From Halieaceae bacterium MED-G27 (GTDB taxonomy: Bacteria; Pseudomonadota; Gammaproteobacteria; Pseudomonadales; Halieaceae), in contig NTKA01000007.1 of the NCBI GenBank assembly GCA_002456975.1, forward strand, positions 1-61,049: a stretch of DNA of 61,049 bases, in the 5' to 3' direction. Under the pieces are notes generated by a model. It was not told where the DNA came from, searched no databases, and worked only from the letters and a program-made list of their open reading frames with translations. Shown here in pieces: positions 50,361-59,882 of this stretch. A program made the translations under genes and the position numbers. Each line of letters opens with the position of its first letter. The stretch's first letter is position 1.

Positions 50361-51365
50361 GTGAGCATCCAAGTCATCAAACAGCCGTTGCAACCCAGCC
50401 TCTGCGCCACGTCCGAGCGCGAGCCCAGAGCGTTGAGTGTTGGTTGCTACCAAATGCAGTGGTACGAAAACCCAAAAACCCACTACGCCCGATTAGCAGA
50501 GGGCGTGGCCCGCTGTGCTGAGCATGGCGCGCAGCTCGTAAGCCTCCCCGAGTTAACGCTGAGTCGGTACCCTGCGGACACACGACCGACACAAGCCGCT
50601 GATCGAGCTCCAGAGTTGCTGCTCGATGGTCCAACCATGGCGATGGCGAGTTCGCTGGCCAAGTCTTGCGACGTGTTCGTTCAGGCATCGCTCTACGAAA
50701 AAGTGGAGAGTGAAGACGGACGGGGCTTGAATACCGCCATTATAGTGTCGCCTGCTGGTGAGCTGGTTGGACACACGCGAAAGCTGCACATTCCGGTCAC
50801 TGAAGGCTACTTCGAAGATCATTACTTCGCCGAAGGTCCAACCGAGTCGCCCTATCCCGTTCATCGCCTTGAAACCGATAGCGTGGACCTCAATCTCGGA
50901 TTACCAACCTGTTGGGACGAGTGGTTTCCTGAAGTCGCCCGCAGCTACGCCTTGGGCGGTGCAGAGCTATTGAGCTATCCCACCGCGATTGGATCGGAGC
51001 CGGATCACCCCGACTTCTACTCACAGCCGCTATGGCGAGCCGTTATTACCGGTCATGCCATCGCCAACGGGCTTTTTATCGTGGTACCTAATCGCTTTGG
51101 CTGCGAGGGCTTGATCACGTTTTATGGCGGCAGCTTTATCACAGATCCCTTCGGTCGGGTGCTAGCAAAAGCGCCTGACGATCAAGAGGCAGCGCTCATC
51201 GTTGATATTGATATCAACCAGCGCGAGGACTGGTTGCAATTATTTCCGTTCTTTTCAACTCGGCGACCCGACACGTATGGCAAGCTCACCGAGCCCCGAG
51301 TGAATCCGAGGTCTAACGCGGGTGCTGGCATTTCGGGCCCCATCCCGGGATTAGATCTGTCATGA
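50361..51365 (+). CDS. aguB: N-carbamoylputrescine amidohydrolase
   Basis: Nitrilase-superfamily enzyme splitting N-carbamoylputrescine into putrescine, CO2 and ammonia. The catalytic triad is visible: Glu in LVSLPELTL near residue 59, Lys in GHTRKLHIP and Cys in LPTCWDEWFPEVAR near residue 190, with the DEWFPE context typical of AguB. GTG start. Its stop overlaps the aguA ATG by four bases, so the two enzymes form the agmatine-to-putrescine pathway. Confidence 0.9.
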   Translation: MSIQVIKQPLQPSLCATSEREPRALSVGCYQMQWYENPKTHYARLAEGVARCAEHGAQLVSLPELTLSRYPADTRPTQAADRAPELLLDGPTMAMASSLAKSCDVFVQASLYEKVESEDGRGLNTAIIVSPAGELVGHTRKLHIPVTEGYFEDHYFAEGPTESPYPVHRLETDSVDLNLGLPTCWDEWFPEVARSYALGGAELLSYPTAIGSEPDHPDFYSQPLWRAVITGHAIANGLFIVVPNRFGCEGLITFYGGSFITDPFGRVLAKAPDDQEAALIVDIDINQREDWLQLFPFFSTRRPDTYGKLTEPRVNPRSNAGAGISGPIPGLDLS

Positions 51366-52369
51366 CCACACCGATCAATCGATTCATGCCGCCCGAGTGG
51401 GCGCCGCACGATGCAACTTGGATGGGCTTCCCCAGAGAAGCGTACCCAGGCGCTGGGGTCACCGATGACGAGGTTGCCAAAGCATGGACCGATGTCGCCA
51501 ACATCATCTCGGAGTTCGAGCCACTGCACATGCTGTGTCACTCGGCACACCTCAGCCGTGCTGAGCGCCTATTATCCTCAGCGGTGACCCTTTACTCCTT
51601 TGACTATAACGATGCCTGGTTTAGAGACTCGGGTCCGACCTTCGTGTCCGAAGATGGCAAGCTAAAGGCAGTCGACTGGATCTTCAATGGCTGGGGCGAT
51701 AACACCGATTTTGCCTGGCAACCCGATGCATTAGTGGCGCGCCATATTGCCCAAATTTTAGGGATCGATGTTATCGACTCACCCATAGTCAACGAGGGCG
51801 GTGGCATAGCCGTCAACGGTCTGGGCGATGTCTTTCTCACCAAAACGGTTCAGCTTGACCCCGATCGCAACCCAACGAGGCCTGGCGACGACATCGAAGC
51901 GGAGATCCATCATTGCCTGGGAACCGAACGAGCGCATTGGTTTGAGCGCGGCCTGTGGCGGGATTACCAACCTCACGGCACCCGCGGTCATGTGGATATG
52001 ATCGCAGCCTTTGCACCCGACGGGTCGGTGCTCGTGCATCGCCAGTTTGATGAAAGCCATCCTGACCAGAGCTTGTGGGCAGGCCATTGCGACATGCTAG
52101 AGACAGCAGGCTTTAAGATTCGAGCTATGCCAGCACCTCGTGTGGTCAAAGATAACTATGGCTGGGTTGATTACAGCTACGTCAATCACTACATCGCTAA
52201 TGATCTGGTTTTAGTCCCCACTTTCAACGACCGAACCGACGAGCACGCCGTAGAAATAGTGAAAGACGTCTACAGCGATAGAAACGTACTGAGTTATGAT
52301 TCGCGCGTTATTTTTGCGATGGGTGGCGGTATCCACTGCATCACGCAGCAGCAACCGACCATCACTTAA
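51362..52369 (+). CDS. aguA: Agmatine deiminase
   Basis: Converts agmatine to N-carbamoylputrescine and ammonia. Family landmarks are MPPEWAPHDATWMGFP at the start, DAWFRDSGPTF, NEGGGIAVNG, the catalytic His in RGHVDMIAAF and the nucleophilic Cys in GGGIHCITQQQP near residue 326. At 335 residues it is somewhat shorter than the usual 360-370. It is coupled to aguB by a four-base overlap and supplies its substrate. Confidence 0.92.
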   Translation: MTTPINRFMPPEWAPHDATWMGFPREAYPGAGVTDDEVAKAWTDVANIISEFEPLHMLCHSAHLSRAERLLSSAVTLYSFDYNDAWFRDSGPTFVSEDGKLKAVDWIFNGWGDNTDFAWQPDALVARHIAQILGIDVIDSPIVNEGGGIAVNGLGDVFLTKTVQLDPDRNPTRPGDDIEAEIHHCLGTERAHWFERGLWRDYQPHGTRGHVDMIAAFAPDGSVLVHRQFDESHPDQSLWAGHCDMLETAGFKIRAMPAPRVVKDNYGWVDYSYVNHYIANDLVLVPTFNDRTDEHAVEIVKDVYSDRNVLSYDSRVIFAMGGGIHCITQQQPTIT

Positions 52370-52408
52370 CGTGTCAACCAACTCTCTACTGGGAGCAGTC
52401 AGGCTTAC

Positions 52409-53224
52409 ATGTTCACTTATTTGAAACCCGGTATTCGCGAGCGCCTCATCAGTGAGGGCAAACTGTTTCATATTGACGAAACCGGCGCGCAAGTCGACGT
52501 AACCCATGCCCTGCCCCAGGGACAGCGAGTCATCAACTGCATGGGTCCCATCCCGCTGCCGTTAGCACGAGGTGAAGAGCACCCCACAGCCAATTGGTAT
52601 GCCACGGTTCGCGGTACTGAACTTGCCGAAGTTGAGAACCTAGCCTCCAATCTTCGCGAGCAAGGCGGTCAACACCTATTTGCAAACCTCGCCTCGAGCA
52701 TGGCGATCAATAGCGTGCTTGAGATTGGCAACGCAGCCACCTCCGAATCTCCCTTGGTACGCGTGCATTCGAGCTGCTTGACTGGCGATGTGTTCGGCTC
52801 GCGTCGCTGTGAGTGCGGCCCCCAATACGAGGCGGCTATCGATCGTATCGCTGCTGACCCACAAGGTGGGTATTTGGTTTATATGGCAGGCCATGAAGGC
52901 CGGGGCATTGGGCTCTGGGCGAAAGCCGCGACCTATTTACTGCAAGACAGCGGCGAAGACACTTACCAAGCCAATCGCTCGCTAGGGTTGCCAGACGATT
53001 CTCGCGATTTCAGCGACGCGGCATCACTGCTTAAGTTCTTTGGTCGCGGGCGACCGCTTCGGCTATTGACCAATAATCCGAAAAAGATGGAAGACCTGAC
53101 GGCGATGGGTGTTCCTGCGCTAACGCGAGTCAAGCATGTCTCAGGTGTGGATGAGTTCAACCGCAACTATCTGAAGGCAAAGCGCGATTGGGGCCATGGT
53201 TTGGACGACACCGACCTCAGTTGA
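52409..53224 (+). CDS. GTP cyclohydrolase II homologue, divergent
   Basis: A 271-residue protein related to RibA. Zinc cysteines are present in SCLTGDVFGSRRCECG near residues 130-142, and the equivalents of E. coli catalytic Tyr105 (AATYLLQD) and Arg128 (DDSRDF) are conserved, as is LLTNNPKKME. Two features differ: the canonical YHRQEGR loop reads MAGHEGR, and about 70 unrelated residues replace the usual N-terminus. It may make a formylated intermediate or act on another substrate; a normal RibA role cannot be excluded. It follows aguA by 39 bases, and ends overlapping the DUF6482 gene by eight bases. Confidence 0.8.
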   Translation: MFTYLKPGIRERLISEGKLFHIDETGAQVDVTHALPQGQRVINCMGPIPLPLARGEEHPTANWYATVRGTELAEVENLASNLREQGGQHLFANLASSMAINSVLEIGNAATSESPLVRVHSSCLTGDVFGSRRCECGPQYEAAIDRIAADPQGGYLVYMAGHEGRGIGLWAKAATYLLQDSGEDTYQANRSLGLPDDSRDFSDAASLLKFFGRGRPLRLLTNNPKKMEDLTAMGVPALTRVKHVSGVDEFNRNYLKAKRDWGHGLDDTDLS

Positions 53225-53537
53225 GCCAATCGGGCAGCGGTTGATTGCCTAACGACAACTCCATCGTATTATCACCGTATGACGTTGGCGGCTTGCCCAC
53301 CATTTCGTCGTAAGCACTGCGTTGACGAAGCACGCAATCAACAGCACCGAATGGCTTAATCTGCCGCTGCATCGACAGCAGGTTAGTCGTTTTTAGGACT
53401 TTGTCCTTGCTGTCGGCTAGCAGATGCTCTTCACCGCCGATCTGCGCGAAGGCGATATACAAACTGAGATCAACCGACTCGATCACGAACCGCTCAATAT
53501 CGTCCCGACCCTTGAGCTTCGATAGCTGCAGTTTCAT
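53217..53537 (-). CDS. DUF6482 family protein
   Basis: A 106-residue protein starting MKLQLSKLKGRDDIERFVIES with GGAG seven bases upstream of the ATG at 53537. The LYIAFAQIGGEEHLLADSKDKVL, NLLSMQRQ and LRQRSAYDEMVG segments match DUF6482 as I recall it. Cytoplasmic, function unknown. The last bases overlap the convergent RibA-like gene. Confidence 0.7.
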   Translation of the reverse strand: MKLQLSKLKGRDDIERFVIESVDLSLYIAFAQIGGEEHLLADSKDKVLKTTNLLSMQRQIKPFGAVDCVLRQRSAYDEMVGKPPTSYGDNTMELSLGNQPLPDWLN

Positions 53538-53712
53538 CGTTATCTCCTCAACCGTTTGTCTGGGGTTTGAAGCCTCCACCCTGCTGGCAAGGACATCTGA
53601 CGCATCACATACCAACACATCCAGAGCTGAGTGCTAGCACCCACGTCAAATGAGGCTCTTCAAAAGATGGACGCGGGTGACACTTGTCACGCGGTAGCGA
53701 CATCATTGATCA

Positions 53713-54630
53713 ATGCTCCCCGAACTTAAAAAAATCGCTTTCACTCAAGCGGACAAATCGCTTGAGGAACTGCCCAGCTACTCGGGGGTTTATCGCTTTT
53801 TCTCGAGTGAAGGCGCGCTGCTCTACGTAGGTAAAAGCGTCGATATAAAGTCGCGTATCAATGCCCATATTCAAGAGGGACGAAAGCCCGGTCGCCATCA
53901 GCGCATCATATCTGAGGTCACTCGAATCGACTGCTGTGCCACATCGGGCGAGATCGGGGCACTCTTAGTAGAAAACGCTGCGATCAAACAGGAGACCCCT
54001 CTGTACAATCGTCGTCAGCGTCAAGTGAGAAAACTTTGGACGCTAAAACTCAGCCTGTCTCCCGATGGATTTTTGCAACCATCCAGCGCTGACTTTTCGC
54101 CATGGGCGGATCGTTCGGACGACTGCTACGGCCTGTTTCACAATCGACGTCATATCGATAACACCCTGCGTCGCCATGCACGGGATCACGGGTTGTGCTT
54201 GCGGGTCATGGGCATGGATCCTGGCAGTGGTCCCTGTTTTCAGTATCAACTGAAACGTTGCGATGGCGCCTGCGCGGGCGATGAGACTGTTGATGAACAC
54301 AACGCACGACTGCTGTCTGTGTTGGACCGTGACCGAATCGCCGCTTGGCCATTCGCAGGGCCGTTGCTGCTGGTGGAGCGCAATATCCACCCTATGGAAG
54401 ATCAGCCCAGTGAGCAATTTCATTTGGTCAATCACTGGGCTTGGCTCGGTTGTTTCAACAGCTCAACCGAAGCACAAACGGCGACGAAACGCGGCGCTCA
54501 AACCGTTTTTGATCGTGATGCCTATCGCATGCTCATGAGTGCCATGCGCAAAGGTTTACTTGAGCTTATCGATGCCAAGCGATTAACACCCGTGGACAAC
54601 CCTCTACTCCAACAAGGCGTATTGCTATGA
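53713..54630 (+). CDS. cho: UvrC-like endonuclease Cho
   Basis: A 305-residue GIY-YIG nuclease resembling the N-terminal half of UvrC. In E. coli, Cho makes the 3' incision at UvrB-marked lesions when UvrC cannot. The GIY-YIG core reads [18 protein letters not shown], followed by IKSRINAHI and [16 protein letters not shown]. The Cys-rich segment [15 protein letters not shown] is also conserved in Cho. No LexA box (CTGT-N8-ACAG) was found upstream. It overlaps the photolyase gene by four bases. Confidence 0.88.
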   Translation: MLPELKKIAFTQADKSLEELPSYSGVYRFFSSEGALLYVGKSVDIKSRINAHIQEGRKPGRHQRIISEVTRIDCCATSGEIGALLVENAAIKQETPLYNRRQRQVRKLWTLKLSLSPDGFLQPSSADFSPWADRSDDCYGLFHNRRHIDNTLRRHARDHGLCLRVMGMDPGSGPCFQYQLKRCDGACAGDETVDEHNARLLSVLDRDRIAAWPFAGPLLLVERNIHPMEDQPSEQFHLVNHWAWLGCFNSSTEAQTATKRGAQTVFDRDAYRMLMSAMRKGLLELIDAKRLTPVDNPLLQQGVLL

Positions 54631-56099
54631 CCCAGGTCGTTTGGTTCAAGCGTGATCTGCGTCTGAGCGATCACGCAGCATTGGCGGCGGCCATCGATAC
54701 TAGAAAGCCCACAGTGCTTATCTACATCGTTGAACCGGGTCTGCTCAACAACCCCCACTACCGAATGCGCCACTGGCATTTTATTGCGCAGTCATTGGCG
54801 GACCTGAACGCGCAGCTTGAGCCTCTGGGCGCGGCAATCGAAGTACTCGAGGGTGAAGCGCTCGATGTTATTCAGGCGCTGAACGACGCGCTTGGCATTA
54901 CCACGCTCCTCTCATATGAAGAGACTGGATTAGATGTCACCTTCCAACGCGACAAGGTGGTATCAGCGTATTGCCAAACCAAAGGCATTGAATGGCGAGA
55001 GTTTCAAACCAATGGTATCGAACGCGGCCGCCGCAATCGGCGGGGGTGGAACAAAGCCTGGGAGAAGGCGATGGCACCAGCACCCGCCGATATTGATCTC
55101 AAACAATTAGTAGCTGCTCTGTCGCCGTTACCTTCAGCACTGGACGGACTGCGCTCAACCCGACTCAGAGACTGGGGCCAGGCCCGCGATGGTGTTCAAG
55201 TCGGCGGTGAGCGAACGGGCAAACTAGTACTTGGCGACTTTCTCGGTGAACGAGGCTGGGGCTATCAACGGTTTATTTCAAAACCCGAACTCAGCAGACA
55301 GCATTGCTCTCGGCTGTCTCCCTATTTGGCCTGGGGAAACCTGAGTCTCCGGCAGGTGGTTCAGGCGCTACGAGCCAAACCAAAGCAAACGGGCTGGGCG
55401 CGAGCGCTAAATGCCTTTGAATCACGCTTGCATTGGCACTGCCACTTCGTTCAGAAGTTTGAGATGGAATGCCGCATGGAGTTCGAAGACATCAATCGCG
55501 GCTATTTGAAGCAGCCTAGAGGGCATGATGGTGCGTTGGTGGCAGCCTGGCGCGAAGGCATGACCGGCTACCCACTGATCGACGCCAGCATGCGCTGTCT
55601 AAACGCTACGGGTTATATCAACTTCCGCTCACGCGCCATGCTGGTTAGTTTTCTAACACATCATCTATGGCAGGACTGGCGAGCCGGTGTGACATGGCTG
55701 GGGTCTCAGTTTCTCGACTTCGAACCCGGCATTCACTACCCACAAATGCAAATGCAGGCAGGTGTCACCGGCATCAACACCATTCGTATTTACAACCCGG
55801 TCAAGCAATCGCTGGACCATGATCCTGATGGGGTTTTCATTAAGCGCTGGGTTCCCGAGCTTGCGCATCTGCCAACGCCACTGATTCATCAACCCTGGTT
55901 GTTATCTCCGATTGAAAGACTCAGTTTACCGACAGACTACCCGGAACCGATTGTCGACCTTAAGGAGTCCCATAAGCGCGCACGGGATACGCTGTGGCGA
56001 ATAAAATCCGATCCTTTAGTCGCAAGCGAGCGCGAGCGTATACTATCTTGTCATGTGGAGCGGCGTTATCAACGCCGGTTCGAGGAGACTGGCGCATAG
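54627..56099 (+). CDS. Photolyase/cryptochrome family flavoprotein, atypical
   Basis: A 490-residue FAD-binding photolyase homologue. The N-terminal Rossmann-like antenna domain opens [19 protein letters not shown]. The C-terminal FAD domain has [22 protein letters not shown] and [26 protein letters not shown]. In place of the canonical NNGGWQW flavin and lesion-binding motif the protein reads HYPQMQM, so the equivalents of E. coli Asn378, Trp382 and Trp384 are changed. The same variant exists in other bacteria, usually annotated simply as photolyase. Repair activity is therefore uncertain. Confidence 0.85.
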   Translation: MTQVVWFKRDLRLSDHAALAAAIDTRKPTVLIYIVEPGLLNNPHYRMRHWHFIAQSLADLNAQLEPLGAAIEVLEGEALDVIQALNDALGITTLLSYEETGLDVTFQRDKVVSAYCQTKGIEWREFQTNGIERGRRNRRGWNKAWEKAMAPAPADIDLKQLVAALSPLPSALDGLRSTRLRDWGQARDGVQVGGERTGKLVLGDFLGERGWGYQRFISKPELSRQHCSRLSPYLAWGNLSLRQVVQALRAKPKQTGWARALNAFESRLHWHCHFVQKFEMECRMEFEDINRGYLKQPRGHDGALVAAWREGMTGYPLIDASMRCLNATGYINFRSRAMLVSFLTHHLWQDWRAGVTWLGSQFLDFEPGIHYPQMQMQAGVTGINTIRIYNPVKQSLDHDPDGVFIKRWVPELAHLPTPLIHQPWLLSPIERLSLPTDYPEPIVDLKESHKRARDTLWRIKSDPLVASERERILSCHVERRYQRRFEETGA

Positions 56100-56133
56100 A
56101 GCCAACGGGTCGGTTCGATTGAAAAGGTAGATT

Positions 56134-57324
56134 GTGAAACGAGCAGTAACAGCATTGCTAAGCCTACTGGCACTCTTGGTGCTGGGCATTGTTATTGTTG
56201 CCTTTGCTGTGCCGTCTGATCGTCTGATGACCATGTTAGAACAACGCCTTAAAAGCACGTCCAAAGAAAATGGCGTGGCAATCTCTATTCTCGATGGCTC
56301 TCAGCTCACCTTGTTTCCCACTATACAGTTCGATAGTTCTCTGGTGACTATCGAGACGCCGGCGAAAGAAGACACAGTAGCCCGGCGCACTGCGCTCGAG
56401 GGCATCACCGTTACTACAAACTGGTGGCAGCTGGCAACAAACCCACGGTTTTCAATCGCTGTCGATCGCGCGACTTTTGACCCCCTCAACCCATCCGGTG
56501 CGACGACAGGCCTCGACGCCATTATCAGTAGGCTTGAATTCACTGCGTTTAGGGTCGTCGTGGTGCCCACAGCTGATGACCTGTCCATGCCCATACTCGA
56601 GGCGCGACTCCTTGGAGGTCAACTTCAAAGTCAGCTCACAATCGGTAGTGGTACTGACGAAAGCAAAATATCATCGAGTGGAGTGATCGATGAGGCCCTT
56701 GCCAGCGAGGTACTAGCAGTCTTGGGCAGCTCGATTATCCCCTCTGGCTTTGTTGATCTCGCGTGGGATATTGAAGGTATACAGGCTGACGCCACGCTGG
56801 AGCCACCTGAAATTTTTGGAGAGGCAACCCTTGAGGGGAGCGATCTAGGACTCTCACAAATCAATCTCGAACTAGAGCTGTGTAATGCCTACAATAGAGC
56901 CAGCGGTAGACCGACGGCGAGATCCGCGAGCACAAGCACTCCTATTCGTTCGCTCAGTGCCATCTACAATCTGGACGGTTATCGAGTTGATATCACTGAT
57001 CTAGAGTTGGCTATTCCCGGCCTCGTCGTCACCGGAGTCACCACGATTGATCGAACCAACCAAAACTTCGATGCCAAACTGCAGGCCGTTGTTGGTGAGG
57101 ACTTCGGTGAGCAAATTCCCAATTGCAAAATCGATCAGCGCCTTAGGGCAATCGAATGGCCGATCCGGTGTCGCGGCAATCTCATAGAAGACGATCTGCG
57201 ATCCTGGTGCTCAGTTGAATTAGAGAGCTTACTGCGTCGTGGCCTCGAATCTGAATTAAAGCGTCGCCTCAACGACGGCGGCGTGGAATCGCTGCTTCGC
57301 TCGTTAATCCCGAGGAGCACTTAG
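56134..57324 (+). CDS. AsmA-like membrane-anchored protein
   Basis: A 396-residue protein with one N-terminal membrane helix (residues 3-27) followed by beta-rich periplasmic sequence resembling the AsmA/YhdP bridge-like lipid transport superfamily: the DGSQLTLFPTIQF motif, and the LEGITVTTNWWQL segment. It is a short version (AsmA is about 600). The start is GTG. It begins 34 bases after the photolyase stop and ends two bases before selO. Assignment rests on pattern, so subfamily is uncertain. Confidence 0.7.
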   Translation: MKRAVTALLSLLALLVLGIVIVAFAVPSDRLMTMLEQRLKSTSKENGVAISILDGSQLTLFPTIQFDSSLVTIETPAKEDTVARRTALEGITVTTNWWQLATNPRFSIAVDRATFDPLNPSGATTGLDAIISRLEFTAFRVVVVPTADDLSMPILEARLLGGQLQSQLTIGSGTDESKISSSGVIDEALASEVLAVLGSSIIPSGFVDLAWDIEGIQADATLEPPEIFGEATLEGSDLGLSQINLELELCNAYNRASGRPTARSASTSTPIRSLSAIYNLDGYRVDITDLELAIPGLVVTGVTTIDRTNQNFDAKLQAVVGEDFGEQIPNCKIDQRLRAIEWPIRCRGNLIEDDLRSWCSVELESLLRRGLESELKRRLNDGGVESLLRSLIPRST

Positions 57325-57326
57325 CG

Positions 57327-58817
57327 ATGACTAACCTTAGCTGGCAACATTCCTATGCCAAATTGGGCGCACCCTATGTTGCTCAGGCCGACCCGGAACC
57401 GGCGACTCGACCAAGTTGGCTCGCATGGAACGAGTCACTCGCGGAGTCGCTGGGCCTACCTCAGACATGGCGCCACTCCGAAATCGCGCTCGAGGCCTTA
57501 GCAGGTAATAGCCTTCTCGATGGCAGCGAGCCGATCGCAACGGTGTACGCAGGTCATCAGTTCGGGCAGTACAACCCGCAACTCGGTGATGGACGGGCTA
57601 TTTTGCTGGGCGAATGGGAAAAGCCTGGTGGTGACATTGTTGATATTCAGCTCAAGGGCGCTGGGCAAACACCTTATTCGCGCGGCGGCGATGGGCGATC
57701 TCCGGTGGGACCCGTAGTCCGTGAATACCTATTGTCAGAGGCGATGCACGCGCTGGGCGTACCAACGACACGAGCACTCGCGGCGGTTGCTACGGGTGAC
57801 AAGGTCTATCGAAATAGTGTCGAACCCGGTGCCGTATTGACCCGGGTGGCGAGTAGCCACCTCCGCGTGGGATCGCTCCAATACTTTGCGATGACCCAGG
57901 GCGGCGATGGCCTAGGCGAGGTCGTTAATTATATCGTTCGTCGCCATTACCCAGAATTCATCGAGGCGTTGGATGAGAACACGCCAGCAACCCGCGCGCA
58001 GGTACTGCTAGAACAAGTCACTCGTCGGATTGCGGCGCTAGTGGCGCATTGGCAGAGTCTGGGGTTTATCCACGGGGTTATGAATACCGACAACATGCTG
58101 CTCTGCGGCGAGACTGTCGATTACGGACCCTGTGCCTTTATGGACGAATTTGATAACGACGCCGTTTTCAGCGCAATCGATACCCAAGGGCGCTACCGCT
58201 ATGCCAATCAACCGGGCGTAGCGCATTGGAATATGAGTGTATTTGCATCCTGTCTTCTGCCGATACTGCATGAGAATCAGGATCAGTCGGTAGCCATTGC
58301 GCAGGCGGTGGTCGACGAGTTTCCGCGCTGGTACACCGAGGCCTATCAGGCACGACTAGCGCTCAAGTTTGGGCTAGACGCCTTCAGGCCAGATGACCAA
58401 GCGCTGATCGATGATTTTTATAAAACGCTCTGCAACGACAGACTCGACTACACGCTTGCGCATCGCTGGCTGACCGAAGTAGCAACACAGTCGACTCATC
58501 AGTCGCCGATCGAAAGCCTGTTTAACGCCTCTGAGGGCCTCACCGACTGGCTCCAAGAATGGCAGCACCGGCGCGAAAAGAATCGCGCCGATACAGCGGA
58601 ATCTTTAAGAGCTATGCAGCGCGCCAATCCGGTAGTCATCCCACGGAATCATCAGGTCGCACGCGCCATTGCTGCCGCCGAGAACGGCGACAATACACCG
58701 CTTCTAGCCTGCTACGAGCGTTGGCAAACACCATTTGATTGGCAGACCGACGACTCAGACTGGGCAGCTGGACCGAGTGACCAAGAGCGGATCACTCGGA
58801 CGTTTTGTGGTACCTAA
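57327..58817 (+). CDS. selO: Protein adenylyltransferase SelO (YdiU)
   Basis: A pseudokinase-fold enzyme that transfers AMP to protein Ser, Thr or Tyr and responds to oxidative stress. The nucleotide-binding AGHQFGQYNPQLGDGRAILLGE and LKGAGQTPYSRGGDGR segments near residues 75-130 and the metal-binding GVMNTDNMLL near residue 250 are complete. The C-terminal end has a single Cys (FCGT) at the place where eukaryotic SelO has selenocysteine. The stop overlaps the stop of the convergent DUF1295 gene by four bases. Confidence 0.95.
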   Translation: MTNLSWQHSYAKLGAPYVAQADPEPATRPSWLAWNESLAESLGLPQTWRHSEIALEALAGNSLLDGSEPIATVYAGHQFGQYNPQLGDGRAILLGEWEKPGGDIVDIQLKGAGQTPYSRGGDGRSPVGPVVREYLLSEAMHALGVPTTRALAAVATGDKVYRNSVEPGAVLTRVASSHLRVGSLQYFAMTQGGDGLGEVVNYIVRRHYPEFIEALDENTPATRAQVLLEQVTRRIAALVAHWQSLGFIHGVMNTDNMLLCGETVDYGPCAFMDEFDNDAVFSAIDTQGRYRYANQPGVAHWNMSVFASCLLPILHENQDQSVAIAQAVVDEFPRWYTEAYQARLALKFGLDAFRPDDQALIDDFYKTLCNDRLDYTLAHRWLTEVATQSTHQSPIESLFNASEGLTDWLQEWQHRREKNRADTAESLRAMQRANPVVIPRNHQVARAIAAAENGDNTPLLACYERWQTPFDWQTDDSDWAAGPSDQERITRTFCGT

Positions 58818-59668
58818 AACAGCTTCGGAATCAGTACCGGCGTGTTTTCGCGATAGGCTCGATACGCGGGGTTATTGCCCCAGCGCTTCTCACCTGCCTT
58901 GCGCAGGGTTGGGATGCCGCTGACGCGGGTGAGCAGGAGCGTTACCAATGCAGGGGACAGTAGGAAAATAAGTGCACTGCCCTGAAGCGATGGCAACGCC
59001 ATCACAGCAACGCCTACCCAAAGCATGATCTCCCCAAAGTAGTTTGGGTGTTGCGAGCGAGCCCAAAGCCCGGTGGTGATGAACTTGCCGGCATTATCGG
59101 GATTCTTTCGAAATGCATTCTTCTGCTCATCAGCGATAACCTCGATAGCCATGCCGATAACCCATAATGCCGCACCGGCGTAAAACAGAGGCTCGAGTGG
59201 CTTGGTATTGGGCGCCACAATTGCAGCCAGCGCCGCGCTTGCAGTGATAAATACCCAGGTGCCCTGAAGGGTCCACGCCAAAAAGAATCGGGGCGTCGAC
59301 TTTTTGATATGACGAAATCGTTGATCCTCGCCGACCGCCAACACACGGCGAAACAAAAAAGGTCCTAAACGAAGCGCCCAGACAATAACAGCAACCGCAA
59401 TGAGCTGTTGGCGCAGTCCAACCGATTCAACCGTAGAGACCACAAAGGCAGTGGCGCCGATATAAGAAATGCTCCCCACCAGGTCATAGAACTTCTCGGT
59501 TTCGAATGTGCGGGCGTGGATCAAGCCAATCCACTGAATCACAAAGACGCCGAGCGCAAGCGCCAACATAAACGGCAAGCCATACAATTCAGCGCCTGTG
59601 GTATCACCAAACCAGGCGATCGCCATGACTACGATTGACACCACGATGCCGGTTAAAAATGGGCCCAT
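58814..59668 (-). CDS. DUF1295 membrane protein (steroid reductase/isoprenylcysteine methyltransferase-like)
   Basis: A 284-residue multi-pass inner-membrane protein with about seven hydrophobic segments. The C-terminal GLWARSQHPNYFGEIMLWVGVAV, RVSGIP and YRAYRENTPVLIP segments are typical of DUF1295. The fold is related to steroid 5-alpha reductases and isoprenylcysteine methyltransferases; the substrate is unknown. It is probably monocistronic. Confidence 0.88.
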   Translation of the reverse strand: MGPFLTGIVVSIVVMAIAWFGDTTGAELYGLPFMLALALGVFVIQWIGLIHARTFETEKFYDLVGSISYIGATAFVVSTVESVGLRQQLIAVAVIVWALRLGPFLFRRVLAVGEDQRFRHIKKSTPRFFLAWTLQGTWVFITASAALAAIVAPNTKPLEPLFYAGAALWVIGMAIEVIADEQKNAFRKNPDNAGKFITTGLWARSQHPNYFGEIMLWVGVAVMALPSLQGSALIFLLSPALVTLLLTRVSGIPTLRKAGEKRWGNNPAYRAYRENTPVLIPKLF

Positions 59669-59797
59669 AACGATACCTTTTGCTTAGATGTATTGAGAAA
59701 GTCTAACTCAGAAGTGGGGATATCGCTTAGCGGTACACTCCCGGACAATGGGCGAAAAGCGGGCAAAAAAAATAGCTTAAGCTGCTAAATCGTAGGT

Positions 59798-59825
59798 AAA
59801 AAAAGCCGGGGTTGTCCCCGGCTTT
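59798..59825 (-). terminator. Rho-independent terminator of the repeat-protein gene
   Basis: AAAGCCGGGG and CCCCGGCTTT form a ten-base perfect stem with a TTGT loop, followed on the minus strand by seven T. It lies 58 bases past the stop of the gene at 59883. The remaining bases from 59669 to 59797 should contain the DUF1295 promoter; none was confident. Confidence 0.9.
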
Positions 59826-59882
59826 GCTTAATCGCTTAACACTACGTGGCCCTACCCTTAATTCATACCTTAACGATAGGCC

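Noticed and set aside
53619-53712. LexA box upstream of cho
   Set aside because: Only GTGAC-ACTT-GTCAC is found; no CTGT-N8-ACAG.
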